Assembly (NCBI RefSeq): GCF_032075065.1
Contig: NZ_DAMAZC010000175.1
Coordinates: forward strand, 1-9,001
DNA length: 9,001 bases
Reading direction: 5' to 3'
DNA from: Atlantibacter sp032075065
GTDB taxonomy: Bacteria; Pseudomonadota; Gammaproteobacteria; Enterobacterales; Enterobacteriaceae
Position numbers and translations under genes: made by a program. Under the pieces are notes generated by a model that worked only from the letters and a program-made list of their open reading frames with translations, was not told the DNA's origin and did no database searches. Shown here piece after piece: positions 1 to 5,153 of the stretch. How positions within the stretch are numbered: the stretch's first letter is position 1; each line of letters opens with the position of its first letter.

Positions 1-335
1 TGATGGTCAGCTTTACCGGCATTATGCTGCTCGGGCTGCTGTTAACCCTGCTGCCGTCGCTGTGGGCGATCTTTTCTGGCATGCTGCTGTTTTCAGCGGG
101 ATTCTTCGGCGCCCACTCGGTCGCCAGCAGTTGGATCGGCCACCGCGCAAAACGCGCCAAAGGCCAGGCTTCGTCGCTGTATCTGTTCAGTTACTACGTA
201 GGCTCCAGCGTGGCCGGTACGCTCGGCGGGGTATTCTGGCACCGCTACGGCTGGAACGGCGTCGGCGGATTTATCGCCCTGCTGCTGTTGCTGGCGATCC
301 TGACCGGTTGGCGGCTGCACCACCGCGCGCACTGA
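1..335 (+). CDS. ynfM: MFS transporter YnfM, C-terminal part only
   Basis: This is the last ~110 residues of a major facilitator superfamily inner-membrane transporter; the 5' part lies left of the window. The frame is open from the first base, so the ATG at position 3 is most likely an internal methionine. Three hydrophobic segments are visible (about residues 5-25, 27-40 and 88-103 of the fragment). Between them is the stretch SVASSWIGHRAKRAKGQASS, then YLFSYYVGSSVAGTLGG and FWHRYGWNGVG, which I recognise as the E. coli YnfM C-terminus. The substrate of YnfM is not established; databases label it a putative efflux or arabinose-type transporter. The adjacency to ydgU and ydgD further on also fits E. 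coli order, which supports the symbol. The gene stops with TGA, 71 bases before the next gene, with no classical terminator between. Confidence 0.9.
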   Translation, partial: MVSFTGIMLLGLLLTLLPSLWAIFSGMLLFSAGFFGAHSVASSWIGHRAKRAKGQASSLYLFSYYVGSSVAGTLGGVFWHRYGWNGVGGFIALLLLLAILTGWRLHHRAH

Positions 336-342
336 TTTCCGG

Positions 343-403
343 GCCTCGTGTTTCCGCCCCGGTAGTGGTACTTTTCACACTACGCTCCACCTGTACACGA
401 GGC
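343..403 (+). promoter_or_regulatory. Long hairpin covering the ribosome-binding site of the carboxypeptidase gene
   Basis: GCCTCGTGT at 343-351 is perfectly complementary to ACACGAGGC at 395-403, giving nine Watson-Crick pairs that two G-U pairs (342-404, 341-405) could extend. The loop contains a second hairpin: GTAGTG at 362-367 pairs with CACTAC at 378-383. The 3' arm contains GAGG at 399-402, the only Shine-Dalgarno candidate for the ATG at 407, so the folded leader would hide it. The complementarity is seen directly; translational control is inferred. No U-run follows the stem, so it is not an ordinary terminator. Confidence 0.5.
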
Positions 404-406
404 TTT

Positions 407-1891
407 ATGGAAAACATTCATTATCAAAAACTTACCCAAACCTTTGCTCGCCTGTCGCGTTTATCGCATCTCTCCGCCATTGCCGGTTGGGATATGTTCG
501 CCATGATGCCGCCCAACGGCAGTAAAGCGCGTTCCGAAGCGTTAGCGGAAATGAGCGTGCTGTGCCACCAGATCCTCACCAGCCAGGAAGTGGCGCGGGC
601 GCTGGCCGACGCGGAGCAGGAAGATTTAAACGATCTCGAACGCGCCAACCTGCGCGAAATGATCCGTCAGTATCAGCAGGCGGCGCTGCTGCCGGAATCG
701 CTGGTCGAGGCAAAATCCCTGGCGGGCAGCCGCTGCGAACACGCCTGGCGCACCCAGCGCCCGAATAACGACTGGCAAGGATTTGCTGAAAATCTGAAAG
801 AAGTGGTGAAATACAGCCGCGAAGAAGCGGCGCTGCGAGCCGCGCAGCGTGGCGGTTCACGCTATGACGCCCTGCTGGATATCTACGAGCCGGATATGAC
901 CAGCGCGCGCCTCGACGCCCTGTTCGGCGATCTGAAAACCTGGTTGCCGGACTTGCTGGCCCGCGCCACCGAGAAACAGGCGCAGAAAACCCTGATTGCC
1001 CCGCAAGGCCCATTCCCCACCGCGCAGCAGCGCGAGTTAGGGCTGGATGCCATGAAGCTGCTGGGCTTTGATTTTGACGGCGGTCGGCTGGACGTCAGCG
1101 CCCATCCGTTCTGCGGCGGCGTGCCGGAGGACGTGCGCATCACCACGCGCTATAACGAAAACGAACTGTTCAGCGCCCTGTTCGGCGTGATCCATGAAAC
1201 CGGCCACGCGCGCTACGAACAAAACCTGCCGCGCGAGTGGCTGGGGCAGCCGGTGGCTCTGGCGCGTTCTACCGCGCTGCATGAGTCGCAAAGCCTTTTT
1301 TTCGAAATGCAACTAGGACGCAGCGAAGCGTTCCTTACCCGCTTGCTGCCGCACATCACCGCGCGTTTTGGCAATCAGCCTGCGTTTGAGCGCGATAACT
1401 ATATCGCGTGGAACCAGCGCGTTAAGCCGGGCTACATTCGCGTGGATGCCGATGAAGTGAGCTATCCGGCGCACGTGGTGCTGCGTTATGAAATTGAGCG
1501 GGCGCTGATTGAAGGCGAAATTGAAGTCGATGATATCCCGGCGCTGTGGGACGAAAAAATGCAGCACTGGCTGGGGCTGACGACTAAAGGCGATTATCGC
1601 AACGGCTGTATGCAGGATATTCACTGGACCGACGGCGGATTCGGCTACTTCCCGTCCTATACCTTAGGCGCGATGTACGCTGCGCAACTGTTTCACGCCG
1701 CCCGCCGGGCGCTGCCGTCCCTCGATGGGGACATCGCCAACGGCGACTTCACGGCCCTGTTCGACTGGCTGCGTCAGAACATCTGGCAGCACGGCAGCCG
1801 CTTTACCACCGCGCAGTTGGTGATGAACGCCACCGGCGAAGATCTCAATCCGCACTACTTCAGGAAGCATCTGGAAACGCGCTATTTGTAA
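407..1891 (+). CDS. M32 family (thermostable, Taq-type) metallocarboxypeptidase
   Basis: A 494-residue cytoplasmic zinc carboxypeptidase of MEROPS family M32, which removes residues one at a time from peptide C-termini and has broad specificity. The length matches the family (about 500). HETGH at residues 263-267 supplies two zinc-ligand histidines and the catalytic glutamate. HESQS follows at 292-296; its Glu293 lies 30 residues after His263, the spacing of the third zinc ligand in Thermus carboxypeptidase Taq. Other family blocks are IRVDADEVSY (344-353) and GCMQDIHW (400-407), the latter followed by TDGGFGYFPSYTLG. There is no signal peptide. The frame is open upstream to position 62, but I chose 407 because GAGG at 399-402 precedes it and the M32 similarity begins there; the upstream part overlaps ynfM. 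I know no E. coli K-12 counterpart at this place. The physiological substrate is unknown, most likely peptides being recycled. Confidence 0.95.
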   Translation: MENIHYQKLTQTFARLSRLSHLSAIAGWDMFAMMPPNGSKARSEALAEMSVLCHQILTSQEVARALADAEQEDLNDLERANLREMIRQYQQAALLPESLVEAKSLAGSRCEHAWRTQRPNNDWQGFAENLKEVVKYSREEAALRAAQRGGSRYDALLDIYEPDMTSARLDALFGDLKTWLPDLLARATEKQAQKTLIAPQGPFPTAQQRELGLDAMKLLGFDFDGGRLDVSAHPFCGGVPEDVRITTRYNENELFSALFGVIHETGHARYEQNLPREWLGQPVALARSTALHESQSLFFEMQLGRSEAFLTRLLPHITARFGNQPAFERDNYIAWNQRVKPGYIRVDADEVSYPAHVVLRYEIERALIEGEIEVDDIPALWDEKMQHWLGLTTKGDYRNGCMQDIHWTDGGFGYFPSYTLGAMYAAQLFHAARRALPSLDGDIANGDFTALFDWLRQNIWQHGSRFTTAQLVMNATGEDLNPHYFRKHLETRYL

Positions 1892-1897
1892 AACGCC

Positions 1898-1919
1898 GCG
1901 CCGGGTAAAGGCCCGGCGC
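1898..1919 (+). terminator. GC-rich hairpin after the carboxypeptidase gene
   Basis: GCGCCGGG (1898-1905) and CCCGGCGC (1912-1919) form a perfect 8-bp stem with a six-base loop, beginning six bases after the stop codon. No T-run follows, so intrinsic termination is uncertain. The stem may instead stabilise the mRNA 3' end or be a short REP-like palindrome. It separates the carboxypeptidase gene from the next promoter. Confidence 0.5.
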
Positions 1920-1921
1920 TG

Positions 1922-1983
1922 TACATTGCGTTACACGTCGTAACCACTGCCTTACGGAACCCCTGCATTATCAGCACTATAGT
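1922..1983 (+). promoter_or_regulatory. RstA-box-like site and promoter in front of ydgU
   Basis: TACATTGCGTTACA at 1922-1935 matches the published RstA box TACATNTNGTTACA at all but one defined position. It overlaps an inverted repeat, GTTAC-acgtc-GTAAC (1930-1944). A -10 hexamer TATAGT lies at 1978-1983. The sequence 17 bp upstream of it (CGGAAC, 1955-1960) is a poor -35, as expected for an activator-dependent promoter. With a start near 1990, the box centre falls around -61. In E. coli the acid-responsive RstB/RstA system drives asr from such a box. The matches are seen; control by RstA here is inferred. Confidence 0.55.
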
Positions 1984-2016
1984 GTCCCCATCGCTTATCA
2001 TAAAAGGCAGGTTCAG

Positions 2017-2094
2017 ATGCGCCGTTATCTGTTCGAGATCCTTTTTGTCTCTCTCATTCTGTGCGCTATGGTGTCGGCCTCGTTCTACTGGTAA
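2017..2094 (+). CDS. ydgU: Small membrane protein YdgU, acid-stress associated
   Basis: A 25-residue protein, too short for ordinary gene callers. It has a positively charged start (MRRY), one hydrophobic stretch over about residues 8-20, and ends in FYW. The arrangement RYxFE, LILCA and a C-terminal FY resembles E. coli YdgU, a small single-span protein of unknown function reported as acid-induced in an asr-ydgU operon. Position agrees: it sits directly upstream of ydgD on the same strand. AGG at 2009-2011 is a good ribosome-binding site five bases before the ATG, and a -10 hexamer lies 33 bp upstream of the start. In E. coli asr precedes it, but here only 125 bp separate it from the carboxypeptidase gene and no asr sequence is present. 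The identification rests on remembered similarity plus position. Confidence 0.7.
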   Translation: MRRYLFEILFVSLILCAMVSASFYW

Positions 2095-2141
2095 AACCCC
2101 GTAGCATGCTGATTTTATTCCCTCTTTATAACCAGCCCGTC

Positions 2142-2147
2142 TATAAT
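2142..2147 (+). promoter_or_regulatory. Possible -10 element for ydgD
   Basis: A perfect TATAAT lies 52 bp upstream of the ydgD start codon. No good -35 is found at 16-18 bp (the best is TTCCCT at 2118-2123, 18 bp away). The surrounding 2110-2185 is AT-rich compared with the flanking genes. ydgD could therefore have its own weak or activator-assisted promoter besides readthrough from ydgU. Confidence 0.35.
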
Positions 2148-2199
2148 CAACATCAATGGGTTTACTTTAATAATCATAATTGCCCCACCAGAGAGTGAT

Positions 2200-3018
2200 A
2201 TGCGCAAAACCATTGTGTTAATTCTGGGAACCGTTTTTCTGAGCGTTTTTCCTGCCTATGCGGACGTCGGCGAGCCGCCGGAAGCCACCGCTAACGAGGT
2301 TAAGACGCTGTTTTTCGGTCATGATGATCGGCAGCGCATCACTGATCCGACGCAATCGCCGTGGGACGCTATCGGCCAACTGGAGACCGAAAGCGGCAAC
2401 CTGTGCACCGCGACGCTGATCTCTTCGCATCTGGCGCTTACCGCCGGGCACTGCCTGCTGGCCCCGCCGCGCGGCAAGCTTGATAAGCCGGTGGCGCTGC
2501 GTTTTGTGTCACTCAAGGGCAAATGGCGTTACGAAATTCACGGTATTGAAGGCCGTGTGGAATCGAATCTGGGCAGACGACTCAAGGCCGATGGCGATGG
2601 CTGGATCGTCCCGCCCTCCGCCGCCCCGGATGATTTTGGTTTGATTGTGCTGCGTAACCCGCCATCGGCGATTACCCCGCTGCCGCTGTTTGCCGGCGAC
2701 CGGGCGGACCTCACCGCCGCGCTAAAAACCGCTGACCGTAAAGTCACCCAGGCGGGTTATCCGGAAGATCATCTGGATAATCTTTACAGCCATCAGGACT
2801 GTATTGTTACCGGCTGGGCGCAGAAATCGGTGCTGTCGCATCAGTGCGATACCCTGCCCGGTGATAGCGGTTCCCCGCTGATGCTCAATACTGAAAACGG
2901 CTGGCAGTTAATTGGCGTGCAAAGCTCGGCACCCGCAGCCAAAGACCGCTGGCGCGCGGATAACCGCGCCATCTCGGTCACCGGTTTTCGGGAGAAGCTG
3001 GAACAGCTGGCCCAATAG
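2200..3018 (+). CDS. ydgD: Secreted trypsin-like serine protease YdgD
   Basis: A 272-residue S1-family serine endopeptidase, predicted periplasmic. Residues 1-21 form a Sec signal peptide: basic MRK, a hydrophobic core, then AYA before Asp22 as the likely cleavage site. The triad is visible: His84 in TAGHC, Asp145 in DDFGLIVL, and Ser223 in GDSGSP. Cysteines 69/85 and 201/216 are placed for the two disulfides expected in an exported trypsin fold. Its substrate is unknown. Gene order (after ydgU, convergent with mdtI) is as in E. coli, which supports the symbol. GAGAG at 2191-2195 precedes the ATG. The gene ends 26 bp from the end of mdtI with no clear terminator between; that gap contains the palindrome GCGATCGC. 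Confidence 0.93.
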   Translation: MRKTIVLILGTVFLSVFPAYADVGEPPEATANEVKTLFFGHDDRQRITDPTQSPWDAIGQLETESGNLCTATLISSHLALTAGHCLLAPPRGKLDKPVALRFVSLKGKWRYEIHGIEGRVESNLGRRLKADGDGWIVPPSAAPDDFGLIVLRNPPSAITPLPLFAGDRADLTAALKTADRKVTQAGYPEDHLDNLYSHQDCIVTGWAQKSVLSHQCDTLPGDSGSPLMLNTENGWQLIGVQSSAPAAKDRWRADNRAISVTGFREKLEQLAQ

Positions 3019-3044
3019 CGATCGCGACGGCGCGGTTCACAACG

Positions 3045-3374
3045 TCAGGCGAGTTTAATCAAGACCATGCCCACCAGCAGCAGGGCTAAACCGGCCCAGC
3101 CTTTGCGGTTAAGACGCTGGCCAAACAGGATCCAGCCCGCCGCGACGGTGGCGGCGATGCCGAATCCGCCCCACAGGGCGTAAGCCACGGAAAGCTCGAT
3201 GCCCTTCACCGCCTGCCCGAGGGCGCTAAACGCGGCCAGCACCGCCACCAGTGAAAACACGCCATACAGCGGACGGCGAAAACCGTCAGAGAATTTCAAA
3301 AAGATGTTAGCGGCGATTTCCAGCACAATCGCCAGTACCAGCCACGCGCCGTGGATCCATTCAAACTGCGACAT
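3045..3374 (-). CDS. mdtI: Spermidine exporter subunit MdtI (SMR family)
   Basis: A 109-residue small multidrug resistance protein with four transmembrane helices, the same length as E. coli MdtI and very similar throughout (for example LSVAYALWGGFGIAAT). It pairs with MdtJ in the inner membrane to export excess spermidine. Of the residues reported important in E. coli MdtI, Glu5, Glu19, Trp68 and Trp81 are present. Residue 60 is Glu instead of Asp, a conservative change that keeps the charge. It is the second gene of the mdtJI operon: its ATG lies inside the end of mdtJ (14-bp overlap), so translation is probably coupled. It converges on ydgD, as in E. coli. Confidence 0.97.
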   Translation of the reverse strand: MSQFEWIHGAWLVLAIVLEIAANIFLKFSDGFRRPLYGVFSLVAVLAAFSALGQAVKGIELSVAYALWGGFGIAATVAAGWILFGQRLNRKGWAGLALLLVGMVLIKLA

Positions 3375-3723
3375 GGGAGCCCCCGACCTGCGGCTTTTTC
3401 ACTTTGCGGGTGCCCGATTTAATCAACACGATACCCGCGACCAGCGTGGCTAAACCCGCCACTTTGACCATCGACAGGCTTTCATCAAATAACCAGACGC
3501 TGAACACCGTAATAATTAAAATACCGATGCCTTCCCACAGGGCATAGGCCACCCCAAGGGCGATACGCTTAACGGAAAACGACAGAAAAATATAAGACAG
3601 GCTGATCATCACCAGCATAAAAATAAACGCGCTGGAACTTCCGCTCTGGCTGGCCCATTTTAACGACAACGTTCCGGTAATTTCGGCAATAATCGCCAGA
3701 CCTAATAAAGCCCAATAAAACAT
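3361..3723 (-). CDS. mdtJ: Spermidine exporter subunit MdtJ (SMR family)
   Basis: A 120-residue four-helix SMR protein, partner of MdtI in spermidine efflux across the inner membrane. The conserved blocks EITGTLSLKWAS, MLVMISLSYIFLSF and GVAYALWEGIGIL are present, as is the C-terminal SGTRK tail. Relative to E. coli MdtJ it lacks one residue near the N-terminus, so the functionally important residues appear shifted by one: Tyr3, Trp4, Glu14, Tyr44, Tyr60 and Glu81, all conserved. The frame extends to an upstream ATG at 3780, but that start has no ribosome-binding site. The ATG at 3723 follows AGGGGA at a suitable distance and matches the family N-terminus. It is first in the operon, preceded by a long leader with a regulatory uORF. 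Confidence 0.97.
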   Translation of the reverse strand: MFYWALLGLAIIAEITGTLSLKWASQSGSSSAFIFMLVMISLSYIFLSFSVKRIALGVAYALWEGIGILIITVFSVWLFDESLSMVKVAGLATLVAGIVLIKSGTRKVKKPQVGGSHVAV

Positions 3724-4019
3724 GATTTTTCCCCTGCATGAGAAAATAATTCGCCACAGCCTGCCGCGCCACATTTTCATGGCGGCAAACCGATAAAATA
3801 ACGCTAAGAACGTGGCTACGCGGTGCGCAGACGCCAGAATTCACATGCAGGGACTAAAGCGCGTTGCGCCAGTGCTGTTCACCAAACTGGTGATAAGAAA
3901 GGGGGAATACGTGTGGGGATAACAATAACGTCCTGAACAGATTGTCCATAATTTTCCAACTTATCCGCGGTATTGCTTCTCTTCGTTGCGGATGAAAATT
4001 GTCCTCGGTAGTTAAACAC
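3724..4019 (-). promoter_or_regulatory. Long 5' leader of mdtJI
   Basis: About 296 bases separate the inferred mdtJI transcription start from the mdtJ start codon, far more than ribosome binding needs. In transcript order the leader has about 70 nt of AT-rich sequence, the 31-codon uORF, then about 130 nt before mdtJ. Inside the uORF TCACCA-aac-TGGTGA (3879-3893) forms a 6-bp hairpin. No U-run follows any stem, so Rho-dependent rather than intrinsic termination would be the natural model. In E. coli translation of the uORF mdtU in this leader is reported as needed for spermidine-induced mdtJI expression. The structure is seen; the mechanism is transferred from E. coli. Confidence 0.6.
3854..3949 (-). 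CDS. mdtU: Upstream ORF of the mdtJI leader, probable mdtU
   Basis: A 31-residue peptide beginning MDNLFRTLLLSP and ending EQHWRNAL, read on the same strand as mdtJ and ending 130 nt before it. GGA precedes the ATG by five bases, a modest ribosome-binding site. The frame runs upstream to 4054, but that extension would start before the inferred promoter start near 4019, so the internal ATG is the likely start. E. coli has a 34-codon uORF, mdtU, in the corresponding place. Its translation controls mdtJI in response to spermidine, probably through ribosome stalling and Rho. Identity is based on position, size and operon; I did not match residues to the E. coli peptide. It could be a chance ORF, but the leader architecture makes that less likely. 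Confidence 0.6.
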   Translation of the reverse strand: MDNLFRTLLLSPHVFPLSYHQFGEQHWRNAL

Positions 4020-4025
4020 GCTGGA

Positions 4026-4054
4026 ATTAAACCATAGCCGTTGGGTTTACTCAA
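4026..4054 (-). promoter_or_regulatory. Probable sigma-70 promoter of mdtJI
   Basis: Read on the minus strand: TTGAGT (-35, 4054-4049), a 17-base spacer, TTTAAT (-10, 4031-4026). These match consensus at four and five of six positions, with ideal spacing. The start would be near 4019, upstream of the uORF. The AT-rich 4055-4195 block next to it would suit H-NS binding, which is only an inference. Confidence 0.5.
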
Positions 4055-4195
4055 TCTCTTTTCAATTCTTTACTAAGACTTTGCTTATCACGCTATTTTT
4101 TCGTCATGGATAAATTTTATTTTCTTTTTTCAACGCGCCCTGCTATTGATACCGCCGGACATTTTTGCGCGATCAACAAATAATAAGGAATAAAA

Positions 4196-4603
4196 ATGAC
4201 AACCGCCCTGCACTCGCTTCAACAACGTTACCCTCAGGCAGCGATCTGGGGATTTGGCGATTCGCCACAAATGGCCGACGAGCTCGCCGCGCTGGTAATA
4301 CAGGGACGCAAGCGCGCCAGCTGCGGTGCGCTGGTCTCTTATCTTAAAGAGCCGATATTGCCCGGCAGCTACAACATCATTCTTAACGGACGCGACGAGC
4401 CGGTATGCGTGATCCGCACCACCGTACTGCGGGTGGTGCGCTACGGCGACGTGACCGCCGAACTGGCGAGCCGTGAAGGCGAAGGCGACCTCAGTCTGGC
4501 TTACTGGCAAGCTTCACATCAGGCTTTCTTCGAACGTGAAGGCACCTGGTCGCCGGAGATGGAACTGGTTTTCGAAGAGTTCGAGCTGGTAGACGTGGTT
4601 TAA
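4196..4603 (+). CDS. ASCH domain protein, YhfF-like (COG4405 type)
   Basis: A 135-residue soluble protein of the ASCH superfamily, a PUA-like beta-barrel fold thought to bind RNA or modified nucleosides. Typical blocks are IWGFGDSPQMADELAALV (residues 17-34), GRKRASCG (37-44), GSYNIILNGRDEPVCVI (57-73) and the acidic/aromatic GEGDLSLAYWQASHQAFF (95-112). It is longer than E. coli YqfB (103 residues, N4-acetylcytidine amidohydrolase) and resembles the YhfF branch, whose function is not settled; a nucleoside amidohydrolase or RNA-binding role is possible. AAGGA at 4185-4189, six bases before the ATG, is a good ribosome-binding site. I found no convincing -35/-10 pair upstream, only AT-rich DNA. 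The gene is divergent from mdtJI and convergent with the Nudix gene, sharing a TTAA with its stop codon. Confidence 0.85.
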   Translation: MTTALHSLQQRYPQAAIWGFGDSPQMADELAALVIQGRKRASCGALVSYLKEPILPGSYNIILNGRDEPVCVIRTTVLRVVRYGDVTAELASREGEGDLSLAYWQASHQAFFEREGTWSPEMELVFEEFELVDVV

Positions 4604-5004
4604 CGCAGCGCGTCCAGCCCGTAACGTCCAATCAGTGTTTGCAGCGGGGCGAACAGCGGCGACGGCAGCGCATCCGGAGAAAACCACTGCCAGCCGTCGC
4701 ACTTTTCCGGCTCGCGGCATTCAGGCTCGCCCTGCGCATCGCGGCTCACCATAAACAGCGTGATGTAGTGTTTGCCTACTTCGTGAAACACGTCGCTGAC
4801 AAACCGCCCCGGTTCGAGTTGATTCAGCGTTAACCCGGTCTCTTCGGCGGTTTCCCGGCATGCGCAGGCTTCCGGCGTTTCGCCATATTCCAGATGCCCG
4901 CCGGGCGCGGACCAGGTCGCCGCGCCGTGGCTGCCCTTGCGCCGCCCTAACAGCAGCTTTCCGTCACGAAAAATCAGTACCCCAACGCCAATTTGCGGTG
5001 ACAT
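4600..5004 (-). CDS. Nudix hydrolase, NUDT15-like nucleotide triphosphate diphosphatase
   Basis: A 134-residue Nudix enzyme. A complete Nudix box (GX5EX7REUXEEXGU) runs from Gly36 to Leu58, with RETAEETGL carrying the metal-binding glutamates. Flanking features (GVGVL near the N-terminus, LLLGRRKGSHGAATW, PGGHLEYGET, YITLFM, EPEKCDGWQWF) follow human NUDT15 closely. Expected chemistry is hydrolysis of a modified or surplus nucleoside triphosphate to the monophosphate plus pyrophosphate, a house-cleaning role; the actual substrate is not deducible. The frame is open to 5067, but AAGGAG lies five bases before the ATG at 5004, and the family N-terminus starts there. It is divergent from eptA with 149 bp between, so the PmrA half-sites could influence it too. 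I see only a weak promoter of its own (TTGAAG at 5068-5063 on the minus strand, poor -10). Confidence 0.9.
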   Translation of the reverse strand: MSPQIGVGVLIFRDGKLLLGRRKGSHGAATWSAPGGHLEYGETPEACACRETAEETGLTLNQLEPGRFVSDVFHEVGKHYITLFMVSRDAQGEPECREPEKCDGWQWFSPDALPSPLFAPLQTLIGRYGLDALR

Positions 5005-5081
5005 AAATGCTCCTTTGTTGCTGCACCAGGCCGCCCGCACAGTAAAAGGTTTTCGGCAACGCTTCAAGTACCGGGTCCAAC

Positions 5082-5107
5082 CTTAAGCTTCTTAAGCTTT
5101 TCCTAAT
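5082..5107 (+). promoter_or_regulatory. PmrA-binding half-sites in the eptA promoter
   Basis: Two perfect CTTAAG hexamers lie at 5082-5087 and 5091-5096, and a near match CCTAAT at 5102-5107. The published PmrA box is two YTTAAK half-sites separated by five bases; the second and third hexamers fit this (11 of 12 positions). The first two are only three bases apart because CTTAAGCTT is perfectly duplicated in tandem (5082-5099). A weak -10 TATTTT follows at 5110-5115 with no real -35, consistent with an activator-dependent promoter. Which pair PmrA uses is open. If that -10 is right, the first pair overlaps the -35 region and the second lies unusually close to the -10. Confidence 0.7.
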
Positions 5108-5153
5108 TTTATTTTGGCATCCTGCAGACACTGAAATGACTGGATGCCCTGCT

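Noticed and set aside
62..406. Long N-terminal extension of the carboxypeptidase frame (about 115 residues)
   Set aside because: It overlaps ynfM in another frame, is rich in Arg and Pro as shadow frames of GC-rich genes are, and the M32 family similarity starts at 407 behind a ribosome-binding site.
2095..2125. Terminator after ydgU built on the palindrome AGCATGCT followed by ATTTTATT
   Set aside because: The eight-base palindrome leaves almost no loop and cannot form a stable hairpin.
3724..3780. Upstream ATG at 3780 adding 19 residues to MdtJ
   Set aside because: No ribosome-binding site precedes it, the added residues are basic and absent from E. coli MdtJ, and AGGGGA lies correctly before the ATG at 3723.
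4130..4720. Reading frames antisense to the ASCH and Nudix genes
   Set aside because: They are mirror frames of well supported genes and show no family motifs or ribosome-binding sites.
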